Source of the DNA: Bacteroides ihuae
GTDB taxonomy: Bacteria; Bacteroidota; Bacteroidia; Bacteroidales; Bacteroidaceae
Direction of reading: 5' to 3'
DNA length: 64,000 bases
Assembly: GCF_900104585.1 (NCBI RefSeq)
Contig: NZ_FNVX01000004.1
Location: forward strand, 558,001 to 622,000
Below, piece by piece: positions 36,983-45,259 of the stretch. The position numbers and the translations under genes were made by a program. Numbering within the stretch: position 1 is the first letter of the stretch; each line of letters opens with the position of its first letter. Below the pieces are notes generated by a model. That model saw nothing but the letters and a program-made list of their open reading frames with translations, made no database searches and was not told the origin of the DNA.

Positions 36983-37630
36983 ATGAAAATAAACCTTGCA
37001 AATATTCGACAAGAATATACCAAAAGTGGGCTGAAAGAGCGCGATCTACCTGCAGACCCACTCACATTATTTGAAAGTTGGCTAAACGAAGCTGTAGAAG
37101 CCAAAGTGGAGGAACCCACTGCCGTTTTGGTTGGCACAGTGTCTCCCGAGGGTACCCCTTCCACACGCACAGTGTTATTAAAGGCCTTGCGTGAAGGCAA
37201 GTTTGTGTTCTATACTAATTATCACAGTCGCAAAGGAAGTCATTTAGCCCAAAATCCGCACATCTCTCTATCTTTCGTTTGGCACGAATTGGAACGACAA
37301 GTACATATAGAAGGTATCGCTTCTAAAGTATCCTCTGAAGAGTCAAATAATTACTTCAAAACACGTCCTTACAAAAGTCGTATCGGCGCAAGGATCTCTC
37401 CCCAAAGCCAACCTATCAGCAGTCGGGTAGAGATCATGCGACTATTCGTTGCCGAAGCAGCCCGTTGGATAGGTAGAGAAGTAGAACGCCCTGAAAACTG
37501 GGGTGGATACGAAGTAACTCCTACTCGCATAGAGTTTTGGCAAGGGCGTCCCAGCAGACTCCATGATCGTTTTCTATATGTTCTACAGGAAGATAAGTCA
37601 AGCTGGCAGCATGAACGATTGGCACCTTGA
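36983..37630 (+). CDS. pdxH: Pyridoxine/pyridoxamine 5'-phosphate oxidase
   Basis: About 215 aa from the ATG giving MKINLANIRQEYTKSGL. The longer frame would overlap the pirin stop. Family motifs are RTVLLKALREGKFVFYTNYHSRKG (FMN), RQVHIEGIASKVS, RPYKSRIGARISPQSQPI and a C-terminal FWQGRPSRLHDRFLY. It makes pyridoxal phosphate with FMN and oxygen, notable in an anaerobe. Confidence 0.95.
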   Translation: MKINLANIRQEYTKSGLKERDLPADPLTLFESWLNEAVEAKVEEPTAVLVGTVSPEGTPSTRTVLLKALREGKFVFYTNYHSRKGSHLAQNPHISLSFVWHELERQVHIEGIASKVSSEESNNYFKTRPYKSRIGARISPQSQPISSRVEIMRLFVAEAARWIGREVERPENWGGYEVTPTRIEFWQGRPSRLHDRFLYVLQEDKSSWQHERLAP

Positions 37631-37735
37631 TCAAAAACGCACACTGAATTAGGACTCTACAATTAAAGAATTTTGGCTTAATGAATTCAAGCTCTTTCGC
37701 TATTATTTGTATTTTTACAGCTAAATTGTTAATTT

Positions 37736-38467
37736 ATGGAATTGATCTATATCTATCACAGTGGTTTTGCCATTGAAGCCGACAATGTAACCATTATTAT
37801 TGACTATTACAAAGATTCCTCCGAGACAGAACTGAATCAAGGCGTTGTGCACGATGAGCTTCTCCAACGTCCGGGTAAAATCTATGTCCTTTCCTCCCAT
37901 TTCCATCCAGATCACTTTAACCGCGACATACTGGATTGGAAGAAGCAACGACCGGATATACAATACATCCTATCTAAAGATATTTTACAAAGTAAGCGAG
38001 CATCCAAAGAAGATGGCACCTATATCGACAAACCTGAAGTATTTGAAGACGAGAACTTGCGTATTCAGGCATTCGGCTCTACCGATGCCGGAATCTCCTT
38101 TCTCATTGAACTACAGGGCATGAAGATATTCCACGCCGGAGACCTCAATAACTGGCATTGGATGGAAGAATCGACCGAGCAAGAGGTTCGCAAGGCTGAA
38201 GGAGATTTTTTAGCGGAATTAAAGTTCTTGCAACAGACAGCACCCGCTATTGACTTAGTCATGTTCCCCGTAGATTCAAGGTTAGGAAAAGAGTACTTTA
38301 GAGGAGCTAAGCAGTTCGTAGAACAAATAAAAGCTTCTATATTTGTGCCCATGCACTTTGGCGAAGACTATACAGGAGGCAATGCCTTCTGCGCAACAGC
38401 ACAAGCTCATGGATGCAAGTTTATCAACATAACACATCGGGGAGAAAAATTCAAAATCAATAAATAA
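37736..38467 (+). CDS. MBL-fold metal-dependent hydrolase (UlaG-like)
   Basis: 243 aa with no signal peptide. The metal motif is SSHFHPDHFNRD (HxHxDH), with later ligands in FHAGDLNNWHW and FVPMHFGEDY. This resembles UlaG/RNase-Z-like hydrolases rather than beta-lactamases. The substrate is unknown. It starts about 100 bp after pdxH and is followed at 13 bp by the DUF4468 fusion gene. Confidence 0.88.
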   Translation: MELIYIYHSGFAIEADNVTIIIDYYKDSSETELNQGVVHDELLQRPGKIYVLSSHFHPDHFNRDILDWKKQRPDIQYILSKDILQSKRASKEDGTYIDKPEVFEDENLRIQAFGSTDAGISFLIELQGMKIFHAGDLNNWHWMEESTEQEVRKAEGDFLAELKFLQQTAPAIDLVMFPVDSRLGKEYFRGAKQFVEQIKASIFVPMHFGEDYTGGNAFCATAQAHGCKFINITHRGEKFKINK

Positions 38468-38480
38468 AGACGATACCATT

Positions 38481-39686
38481 ATGAACAAATTAACACACCT
38501 CTTAGTCGTGCTGTTTCTTGTCTGTCTGCCTGCAGCCGTACAAGCGCAAGAAGATGAGGATGAACAAGTAAATTCAACCAATTATTTAGTTGGTGCAGTT
38601 CCCGAGAAAGAAGGAAGAGTTGTTTTCTCCGAAGAGTATGATCTTCCGGGAATGTCCAAACAACAAGTATTTGATAAGATGCTTGAGTGGATGCAAAAGC
38701 GCCTGCTGAAGAATAAAAACACAAGCAGAGTAGTATATACCGACAAAGAAAGAGGCATGATAGCCGGAATGGGAGAAGAATACATTGTATTCAAATCAGG
38801 TGCTCTCTCACTAGACCGAACATTGGTCAATTACCAACTAACAGCTACCTGTTTACCCGGAAAATGTCTATTGGATATTGAGAAGATACGCTATACCTAT
38901 CAAGAAAAAGAGAAATACACTGCTGAAGAGTGGATAACTGATAAATATGCATTAAATAAAGATAAAACGAAACTGGTACGTGGATTATCCAAGTTCCGCA
39001 TGAAAACAGTTGATTTTGTCAATGAAATTTTTGAGCATGCCCAAAAAGCCATGGGAGTAGCTCCTGCTGCACAAGCAGCCTCAGCGGCAACAGTAGCTGT
39101 ATCTGCCACTACGAGACCTGATGTGAGCTCAATACCTGCCATTACCACAAATCAAGAAGCGACCAAATCTGTTGCAAATCTGGCAGGATACAAACAGATT
39201 GCGCCAAACAAGATTCCGGGTAACATCATCAAAATGCTTTCTCAAGACTGGATGCTGATAACAGCCGGTAGTAATGAGAAATTTAATATGATGACAGCTA
39301 GTTGGGGTGGATTAGGAGTACTCTATGACAAGCCCGTTACTTTCTGCTTTATCAATCCTACTCGCTATACCTATCAGTTAATGGAAACAAACGACACCTA
39401 TACACTGACATTTTATACAGAAGCTTACCGCGAGGCGCTAAACTATTGCGGGAATAATTCCGGAAAAGATGGCGACAAAGTAAAAGGTGCAGGACTAACT
39501 CCCATCACGACTCCTGACGGAAGCAAAGCTTTTTCTGAGGCTTGGCTCATCATAGAATGTCGCAAACTGGTATCGCAATCACTCACTCCCGAAGCTGTTT
39601 CTGATAAAAAAATCAAGGAGCAATGGGCTGGCAAACAAATGCACAAAATGTATATTGGTGAAATCATCAATGTATGGGTGAAATAA
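38481..39686 (+). CDS. Secreted DUF4468-flavin reductase-like fusion protein
   Basis: 401 aa. A signal peptide (about 1-23, ending VQAQ) is followed by a DUF4468-like domain (about 40-190: VVFSEEYDLPGMSKQQVFDKMLEWM, YTDKERGMIAGMGEEY). An Ala/Thr-rich linker (about 193-225) then leads to a flavin reductase-like FMN-binding domain (about 230-401: KMLSQDWMLITAG, FNMMTASWGGLGVLYDKPVTFCFI, RYTYQLMETNDTYTLTFY). If exported as predicted, the flavin domain acts in the periplasm. Partner and substrate are unknown. Confidence 0.82.
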   Translation: MNKLTHLLVVLFLVCLPAAVQAQEDEDEQVNSTNYLVGAVPEKEGRVVFSEEYDLPGMSKQQVFDKMLEWMQKRLLKNKNTSRVVYTDKERGMIAGMGEEYIVFKSGALSLDRTLVNYQLTATCLPGKCLLDIEKIRYTYQEKEKYTAEEWITDKYALNKDKTKLVRGLSKFRMKTVDFVNEIFEHAQKAMGVAPAAQAASAATVAVSATTRPDVSSIPAITTNQEATKSVANLAGYKQIAPNKIPGNIIKMLSQDWMLITAGSNEKFNMMTASWGGLGVLYDKPVTFCFINPTRYTYQLMETNDTYTLTFYTEAYREALNYCGNNSGKDGDKVKGAGLTPITTPDGSKAFSEAWLIIECRKLVSQSLTPEAVSDKKIKEQWAGKQMHKMYIGEIINVWVK

Positions 39687-39699
39687 AAAAAAGAAAACT

Positions 39700-40077
39700 A
39701 TGGAAATAAAGAGTAGATTTGACCACTTTAATATCAACGTAACGAATCTGGAACGTAGCATTGCTTTTTACGAAAAAGCACTGGGACTTAAAGAGCATCA
39801 CCGCAAAGAAGCGAAAGACGGTTCTTTTACCCTCGTTTACCTGACAGATAACGCAACAGGCTTCCTATTGGAGCTTACTTGCTTGCGCGATCATACTCAA
39901 GCGTATGAATTAGGAGAGAATGAAAGTCACCTCTGCTTCCGTCTGGAAGGAGATTATGACGAGATTCGCAAATATCATAAAGGGATGAACTGCGTTTGCT
40001 TTGAAAATACAGATATGGGACTTTATTTCATCAACGATCCGGATGATTACTGGATCGAGATTCTACCGGTAAAGTAA
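39700..40077 (+). CDS. VOC-family protein (glyoxalase/lactoylglutathione lyase-like)
   Basis: 125 aa, one VOC module pair. The start FDHFNINVTNLERSIAFYEKALGL has the first metal His, and ESHLCFRLEGDYDEIRK, CVCFENTDMGLYFINDPDDYWIEILP carry the others. It may detoxify methylglyoxal, but the family is broad. It is the last gene of the plus-strand cluster. The second IS copy lies 29 bp downstream. Confidence 0.85.
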   Translation: MEIKSRFDHFNINVTNLERSIAFYEKALGLKEHHRKEAKDGSFTLVYLTDNATGFLLELTCLRDHTQAYELGENESHLCFRLEGDYDEIRKYHKGMNCVCFENTDMGLYFINDPDDYWIEILPVK

Positions 40078-40098
40078 AGTCTATCAAGCATTACCCAT

Positions 40099-40106
40099 AA
40101 AAAAAG
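40099..40106. repeat. 8-bp target-site duplication, left copy (IS copy 2)
   Basis: AAAAAAAG, repeated at 41481-41488 immediately outside the two IS ends. Confidence 0.85.
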
Positions 40107-41480
40107 GGCACTATCCATAATTCTGTGTAAACTATGTTCGGGTTCGAGCTTTAGTCGAGTGCTAAAGTTCGATTCTGTTTTCAAAGATAACTAAAAATTG
40201 ATTCATAACCACACCCCAATTTCTTATAGGCATCGTCCATTTCTTTTCAATCTCACTAATAGCCAACCAAACGGACTTTCTGAGGGCATCGTCAGTAGGA
40301 AATGATAATTTTGTTTTGGTATATTTCCGTATCTTGCCATTCAGATTTTCGATTAAATTGGTTGTATAAATGATAGTACGTATCTCTATGGGAAAATCAA
40401 AGAAAGCAGTCAGATCGTTCCAGTTGCGATGCCAACTTTGTACGGCATGACGATATTTAGCACCCCATTTTCGCTCAAATTCTTCCAATGCGATGGCTGC
40501 TTGGTCTCGATTGACGGAGGTATAAATCTCTTTCATATCAGCCGTAAACTCTTTTAAATCCTTCCATACAACATATCTACATGAATTACGTATTTGATGT
40601 ACCACACATATTTGAGTTGTGGATTGGGGAAATACAGCACGTATGGTTTCGGTAAAGCCATTTAGGTTGTCAGTTACCGTTATAAGTATATCCTCCACAC
40701 CACGTGCTTTGAGATCCGTTAGAACAGACATCCAAAAAGAAGAACTTTCAGTCTTCCCGATCCACATACCAAGAACTTCTTTGTAGCCACGGTTATTAAG
40801 CCCCACACATAGATAAACAGTCTTGTTTATCACTTTCCCAGATTCTCTAACCTTGAATACGATGCCATCCATCCAAACAACCATATATAATCGTTCTAGC
40901 GGGCGATTCTGCCATTCAATTGCAGCCTGAGTGACTTTATTGGTAATGATTGATATTGCACTGGTAGAGAGGTTTATTTGATAAATGTCTCGTAACTCAT
41001 CCTCAATATCAGATACGCTCATTCCCTTTGCATAAAGAGAGATAACCAGGCGTTCTATAGATAAACCACGACTTTGATGTTTGGGAACTACAATAGGTTC
41101 AAACTCTCCTTTGCGATCACGAGGAACTTCGATTAGATGCTCACCATGCTCGCTCTGAATCTTCTTGCTAAAGCTTCCATTGCGAGAGTTGCCACTGTTA
41201 TAACCATCAGTACTATGCTTGTCATAACCTAAATGGGCATCCATCTCACCCTGAAGCATTTGTTCCAATACTTGAGAATGAAGATCTTTGAGAAACTGAC
41301 TAACATCTTCCTCTGTCTTGAATTGACTCAAGAACTCTTTACTGAGCATCTCGGCAGGAACTGCCTGGCGCTTTTCTCGTTTTGACATAACACTATCCAT
41401 ATTTTTATTTTTAAAGATAAAAAAAATAACTCGAATCTAAAGACCCGAGCTAGAGTTTACACAATATATTGGATAGTGCC
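40107..41480 (-). mobile_element. IS256-family insertion sequence, copy 2
   Basis: 1,374 bp, same length and terminal repeats (GGCACTATCC) as copy 1 but inverted. It has its own duplication (AAAAAAAG), so it arose by a separate insertion event, not as one arm of a composite transposon. It sits at the base of a terminator stem between the VOC gene and the 63-aa basic-protein gene. Confidence 0.95.
40162..41400 (-). CDS. IS256-family (mutator-type) transposase
   Basis: 412 aa, identical in sequence to the transposase at 31777-33015, with the same catalytic motifs ([28 protein letters not shown]). The intact frame and identity between copies suggest recent transposition. Confidence 0.96.
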   Translation of the reverse strand: MDSVMSKREKRQAVPAEMLSKEFLSQFKTEEDVSQFLKDLHSQVLEQMLQGEMDAHLGYDKHSTDGYNSGNSRNGSFSKKIQSEHGEHLIEVPRDRKGEFEPIVVPKHQSRGLSIERLVISLYAKGMSVSDIEDELRDIYQINLSTSAISIITNKVTQAAIEWQNRPLERLYMVVWMDGIVFKVRESGKVINKTVYLCVGLNNRGYKEVLGMWIGKTESSSFWMSVLTDLKARGVEDILITVTDNLNGFTETIRAVFPQSTTQICVVHQIRNSCRYVVWKDLKEFTADMKEIYTSVNRDQAAIALEEFERKWGAKYRHAVQSWHRNWNDLTAFFDFPIEIRTIIYTTNLIENLNGKIRKYTKTKLSFPTDDALRKSVWLAISEIEKKWTMPIRNWGVVMNQFLVIFENRIEL

Positions 41481-41488
41481 AAAAAAAG
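41481..41488. repeat. 8-bp target-site duplication, right copy (IS copy 2)
   Basis: AAAAAAAG, matching 40099-40106. It overlaps the start of the terminator stem. Confidence 0.85.
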
Positions 41489-41531
41489 TAGTTAAGCAAT
41501 GGTTCATCAGAGAACATGCTTAACTACTTTT
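41484..41531. terminator. Terminator hairpin abutting IS copy 2
   Basis: A perfect 15-bp stem AAAAGTAGTTAAGCA/TGCTTAACTACTTTT (41484-41498 and 41517-41531) lies between convergent genes. The IS is inserted at its left foot, so the terminator is now separated from the VOC gene but still serves the minus-strand gene at 41556. Confidence 0.8.
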
Positions 41532-41555
41532 CTTGTTATTAGCGACAACCGCCTA

Positions 41556-41747
41556 TTATTTATGCCTGTTGGCACGTTTCTGTCTAATCTCAGCTTTCAT
41601 CTTCGCAGAGCCGGAATTATGTAAACCTTTCATGTAGGTTGTTTTCTTGGCCTTAGTCTTTACCTTAGGTTTCTCTTTCCCTCTTTCCGGTTCTTTAGCT
41701 TTACCTTTAAAGACTATACCACCCATTATTGCATCTTCTATGCTCAT
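41556..41747 (-). CDS. Small very basic protein, unknown function
   Basis: 63 aa starting MSIEDAIMGGIVFKGKAKEPERGKEKPK, then a Lys/Arg-rich tail ending RQKRANRHK. Roughly a third of the residues are Lys or Arg. No membrane segment or known domain is seen. The terminator downstream and a plausible start support a real gene. The charge suggests nucleic-acid or ribosome contact, which is only inference. Confidence 0.65.
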   Translation of the reverse strand: MSIEDAIMGGIVFKGKAKEPERGKEKPKVKTKAKKTTYMKGLHNSGSAKMKAEIRQKRANRHK

Positions 41748-41794
41748 ACAACTCCTTTATTCATTCATAATTTAAGCTACAAAGATAAGCATTT

Positions 41795-41827
41795 TTTGTG
41801 GATAGACAGTATAAATACTTATCTTTG
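41795..41827 (+). promoter_or_regulatory. Promoter of the methyltransferase gene
   Basis: TTTG (41795-41798), 21 bp, TATCTTTG (41820-41827): a full Bacteroides promoter. It shows that the ATG at 41798 is inside the promoter and that translation starts at 41852. Confidence 0.8.
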
Positions 41828-41851
41828 CTGCTAACTTATAATACCCTATTA

Positions 41852-42586
41852 ATGAAAGCAACTCTGCTCACAGCCAACATAGACCCTATGGGTGCAGCCA
41901 TCACCGATTATTTTACCCACCACAAGGCAGATCGCTTACGCGTATTTTCCTCTTTATTCGATGAAGATGAGATACCTGTAAAAGATTTATTTCGCACTGC
42001 CACAAGCATGCCCATACTAGAGCGGACAGCGTTGAAATTGGCCGGAGGTAAGATACTAGATGTAGGAGCAGGCAGTGGTTGCCACGCTCTGGCACTTCAA
42101 GAAGCCGGTAAAGAGGTTTGTGCCATTGACATTTCTCCTCTATCAGTAGAGGTTATGAAGCAACGTGGAGTGAAGGATGCACGGTTAGTCAACCTCTTTG
42201 ATGAAACTTTCTATGAACACTTCGACACCATTCTGTTGCTGATGAATGGTTCGGGAATTATAGGAAAAATAGAAAATCTACCTGCCTTCTTCCTTAAGAT
42301 GAAGCAATTACTCAACCCAGACGGATATGTACTGATGGATTCAAGCGATCTTCGCTATCTGTTTGAAGAAGAAGACGGCAGTTATCTTGTCGACTTAGCA
42401 GGAGATTACTATGGTGAAATTGACTTCGAGATGCAATATAAAGACATCAAAGGAAGTGTCTTCGATTGGCTCTACATTGATTTCCAGACGCTCAACATGT
42501 ACGCCATGCAACACGGATTCAAAGCGGAGCTGGTAAAAGAAGGTAGCCACTATGACTATTTGGCAAAATTAAGTTTAGCCAAATAA
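41852..42586 (+). CDS. Class I SAM-dependent methyltransferase
   Basis: About 244 aa from the ATG giving MKATLLTANIDPMGAA. The SAM motif is ILDVGAGSGCHALALQEAGKEVCAIDISPLSVEVMKQRG (about 65-105), with ILLLMNGSGIIG as a motif IV-like strand. The substrate is unknown. The upstream 18 codons in frame are rejected because a complete promoter overlaps them. The gene stands alone. Confidence 0.88.
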   Translation: MKATLLTANIDPMGAAITDYFTHHKADRLRVFSSLFDEDEIPVKDLFRTATSMPILERTALKLAGGKILDVGAGSGCHALALQEAGKEVCAIDISPLSVEVMKQRGVKDARLVNLFDETFYEHFDTILLLMNGSGIIGKIENLPAFFLKMKQLLNPDGYVLMDSSDLRYLFEEEDGSYLVDLAGDYYGEIDFEMQYKDIKGSVFDWLYIDFQTLNMYAMQHGFKAELVKEGSHYDYLAKLSLAK

Positions 42587-42678
42587 AATCTTAGAGGCCA
42601 CACCTCACCACTGCTACTCCATGCACTTATATTTCAAACGAATCTCAGCTGATAATAAAGACGTGTAGAAGTAATGAA

Positions 42679-43245
42679 TCACTTCTTCAGCATCACGTCA
42701 ATCTTCTGAACCAATGAAGCAAATTCTGGTTCATTATACAATCGGGTAAGTTTCACGATACGTCCGTCACGATCGATAAGCACATTGCGGGTAATACCAG
42801 AGTCACGTAAAGCATACTTCGAGTAGATATTCGCTCCGGGATCCAAGCCCAGCGGATAGGTCACCTTGACCGATTTACCAAACTCAACAACCTTATCCAG
42901 CGGCTCATCACGGTCAACACCTATAAGCATGAATTCATTATTTTCTTTATGCTTTTGCCAGATATCGCTTTCAATAAAAGGCATCTCCTTGCGGCACACA
43001 CTACACCAACTGGCAGTAAACTGCAACATCACAACTTTGCCACGAAGGGAAGAAAGAGCAACTGTTCTTCCATCGGTCAGAGTCACCGTAAAATCGGGGG
43101 CCATCTCTCCCACCCGAACAATATAACCTGTACTATCAGCCTTCACTTCACCTTGATTTGGAGATTTAAACTCTTTAGCAGATACGCTGCCAACCCAAAA
43201 AGACAGAAAAATGCAGGAAATACAGAATAATTTTATCTTCATCAT
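42679..43245 (-). CDS. Secreted TlpA-like thiol-disulfide oxidoreductase
   Basis: About 188 aa from the ATG giving MMKIKLFCISCIFLSFWVGSVSAKEF, a signal peptide. The thioredoxin-like fold has MLQFTASWCSVCRKEMPFIE with a CSVC active site, and YPLGLDPGANIYSKYALRDSGITRNVLIDRDGRIV with the cis-Pro region replaced by a TRN sequence. It probably reduces or exchanges periplasmic disulfides. The frame stays open upstream into the tRNA promoter region, but that part is not credible. Confidence 0.88.
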   Translation of the reverse strand: MMKIKLFCISCIFLSFWVGSVSAKEFKSPNQGEVKADSTGYIVRVGEMAPDFTVTLTDGRTVALSSLRGKVVMLQFTASWCSVCRKEMPFIESDIWQKHKENNEFMLIGVDRDEPLDKVVEFGKSVKVTYPLGLDPGANIYSKYALRDSGITRNVLIDRDGRIVKLTRLYNEPEFASLVQKIDVMLKK

Positions 43246-43322
43246 TTCATTATAACTTGTTGATTTACAAAAGTAAGCAAAGCTATCGAGACTACAAATA
43301 GCATATTCGTGGTATTTACACT

Positions 43323-43354
43323 CTTGCGAGATTAAAAAATAGTTTCTACCTTCG
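43323..43354 (+). promoter_or_regulatory. Promoter of tRNA-Thr
   Basis: CTTG (43323-43326), 20 bp, TACCTTCG (43347-43354): a near-consensus Bacteroides promoter about 20 bp before the tRNA. Confidence 0.6.
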
Positions 43355-43373
43355 CATCCGCAAAACAAAAACC

Positions 43374-43447
43374 GCCTCTTTAGCTCAGTTGGCCAGAGCA
43401 CGTGATTTGTAATCTCGGGGTCGTTGGTTCGAATCCGACAAGAGGCT
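43374..43447 (+). tRNA. tRNA-Thr (anticodon UGU)
   Basis: 74 nt cloverleaf. The acceptor stem is GCCTCTT/AAGAGGC, the D arm GCTC/GAGC, the anticodon loop TTTGTAA with TGT at 34-36, and the T arm GTTGG-TTCGAAT-CCGAC. CCA is not encoded. The anticodon stem has a U-U mismatch at its third pair (CGTGA against TCTCG). A terminator follows. Confidence 0.95.
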
Positions 43448-43452
43448 CAAGT

Positions 43453-43487
43453 AAAGCACCTCAATCTTTCATTGATTGAGGTGCTTT
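43453..43487 (+). terminator. Terminator after tRNA-Thr
   Basis: A perfect 14-bp stem AAAGCACCTCAATC/GATTGAGGTGCTTT with a 7-nt loop, followed by T-rich sequence, begins 6 bp past the tRNA. Confidence 0.85.
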
Positions 43488-43552
43488 GTTATTTATAACC
43501 AGGCATAGATTTAATAATATTTACAAATAACATTCTTATCAGACATCATATA

Positions 43553-43650
43553 ACTTCAGCGTGGTTAATTAACTAGTTCACCGCGGTGAACTAGTTAATT
43601 AACCACGCTGAACTAGTTAGTTCACCAAACCCCTCTCAGAAGGTCTGTAG
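43553..43650 (+). repeat. Palindromic 22-bp-unit repeat, copy B (58-bp perfect palindrome)
   Basis: Positions 43555-43612 form a perfect 58-bp palindrome centred on CCG|CGG. It consists of unit GGTTAATTAACTAGTTCACC facing unit GGTGAACTAGTTAATTAACC. A third unit (43607-43626) and the 24-nt tail shared with copies A and C (43627-43650) follow. It is non-coding and lies between tRNA-Thr and the gene ending at 43808. Confidence 0.85.
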
Positions 43651-43807
43651 CGATAGGTGCAAGATAATTACAAATTTGCTTATTCGTTGAAGAATGTCCC
43701 ATTTTTACAAGTGCATAAAAAAGAAAAAGCGTATGAAACAAATCACCGATAACTCGGATGATGCCCGGTGCATCGAACTGATTCAAGGGTGTGTCAACAC
43801 AAAATTC

Positions 43808-44191
43808 TTATAGTCCTAAATTAGGCTTCGTAAACGACCAATGATTGTGAATTATCCGCCATTTACCATCTTTTTCCAGACAGTATACTTCCGTGCAATT
43901 CCATTTACCGTCTGAATAAGAATTCAGATTATAAGTCAGTACCACCATGCTATCATTCCCCTGCACAAGCACATTATTCATTTCAGACTTATCCACGGAG
44001 ATTGTTCCCCGCAAAGTCTCATAAAAAGCCTTCATCTTTTTAAAACCGTCAAAGCGCTTCTCTGCAAACGGATCAAAGTAAGTTATTTCCTGAGAATATA
44101 ACGCCAAATAAACAGATGGATTTCCTTTATTCCATTCTGTCAAAGCCTCTTTTTCTAATGCAATAATCTTTTCTGCAATGCTCTGTTCCAT
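43808..44191 (-). CDS. NTF2-like/DUF4440-type protein
   Basis: 127 aa. The pattern EKEALTEWNKGNPSVYLALYSQEITYFDPF, KMKAFYETL and KDGKWRIIHNHWS is typical of small SnoaL/DUF4440 NTF2-like domains. No signal peptide. Function unknown. It is 19 bp downstream of the WYL regulator and may be co-transcribed with it. Confidence 0.8.
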   Translation of the reverse strand: MEQSIAEKIIALEKEALTEWNKGNPSVYLALYSQEITYFDPFAEKRFDGFKKMKAFYETLRGTISVDKSEMNNVLVQGNDSMVVLTYNLNSYSDGKWNCTEVYCLEKDGKWRIIHNHWSFTKPNLGL

Positions 44192-44210
44192 AACAATTGT
44201 GTTTTTAAAA

Positions 44211-45146
44211 TTAGTATTTATTTCCTTTATTCAGCAAACTAGTCACTTCACCTTTCAAAACATCAGGAGACAGAATTCTGGCAATGTCAATATAAGACAA
44301 ACACCAGCGTGCAAAACGTTCCAATGAGAAAACCATGAAATGTAAAATCACTCTGTCCCCTTTCTCTTCTTCATAAATCAGCCCCTCATAAAAACGATTC
44401 TCATCAAGCAAAGATACTTTCGCTTTCTCGACTTCTATCAAGACCTCGTGCAGTCCCTCCATCTTTTCTATCTCTTTCAGAAAAGAATGAAGCGGTGGAT
44501 GTTCATTTTCAAAAGTCTCACTGGTTTGGTAAACATGCTGTATCCTCCCTACGCGAAACGTTCGATAATCTTTGCGGATGTCACAATAAGCCACCAAAGA
44601 CCAATTGGATTTTGAAAAGAATAAACCAATAGGATCTAATTTTCGTTCTGTTATTTCCTGCTTATAGTTGGAATAAGTAATCTGAATCCTTCTTTTGTCA
44701 GCAATGCCACACAACACATCCTTCAGAATATCTTGATTAGCAGTCGGCTTAATGCCATGAAAATGCATCACATCTATTTTATCATTGAGCAATTCGATTG
44801 ATTTCTTCTCTGCCAATTGCATCACAGCTCTAATTTTATCAATACCGGATTTGTAACTCTCTTTAAAACCAAAGTCGGTAAACTGATCGACCAACTTCTC
44901 TGCAAGCAAAAAGGCAAAGGCTTCTTCCTTAGTAAACATCAATGGTGGTAACTTAAACCCCTCTACCAAAGAATAACCCGCGCCGGAATTCCCCGCCAAA
45001 GGAATACCTGCATCTTCCAAAGCTTTAACGTCTCGATACACCGTTCGGAGACCAATATCAAAACGGGTAGCTATATCTTTCGCCTTTACCAAAGACGAAG
45101 ATTGTAGCATAATGAGAATAGCAGATAATCGATCAATACGGTTCAT
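44211..45146 (-). CDS. WYL-domain HTH transcriptional regulator (YafY-like)
   Basis: About 311 aa from the ATG giving MNRIDRLSAILIMLQSS. An N-terminal HTH-11 (about 5-60, ATRFDIGLRTVYRDVKALEDAGIPL) is followed by a WYL domain (about 140-215, RRIQITYSN...DPIGLFFSKSNWSLVAYCDIRKDYRTFRVGRI) and a WCX-like C-terminus. It probably senses a ligand or nucleic acid and controls nearby genes. The frame extends 19 codons upstream but with no better start signals. Confidence 0.9.
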   Translation of the reverse strand: MNRIDRLSAILIMLQSSSLVKAKDIATRFDIGLRTVYRDVKALEDAGIPLAGNSGAGYSLVEGFKLPPLMFTKEEAFAFLLAEKLVDQFTDFGFKESYKSGIDKIRAVMQLAEKKSIELLNDKIDVMHFHGIKPTANQDILKDVLCGIADKRRIQITYSNYKQEITERKLDPIGLFFSKSNWSLVAYCDIRKDYRTFRVGRIQHVYQTSETFENEHPPLHSFLKEIEKMEGLHEVLIEVEKAKVSLLDENRFYEGLIYEEEKGDRVILHFMVFSLERFARWCLSYIDIARILSPDVLKGEVTSLLNKGNKY

Positions 45147-45259
45147 AAATGAGGGCAATGAATTACTATTACAAATGTACAAAAATAGAATTAGGTGAGA
45201 CAATATACAAGATAAATATAGTGCCCACCTAACTCGAAAATCAAGAAATCTGTAATTTT

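Noticed and set aside
31697..41480. A composite transposon bounded by the two IS copies
   Set aside because: Each copy has its own 8-bp duplication (AACAATTA and AAAAAAAG), and the left copy splits a gene whose two halves flank that copy alone.
41798..41851. Upstream start for the methyltransferase
   Set aside because: The ATG at 41798 lies within a complete TTTG-N21-TATCTTTG promoter, so it would not be on the transcript.
43246..43401. Upstream extension of the TlpA-like frame through the tRNA promoter
   Set aside because: The extension overlaps the tRNA-Thr gene and lacks a signal peptide, which appears only from the start at 43245.
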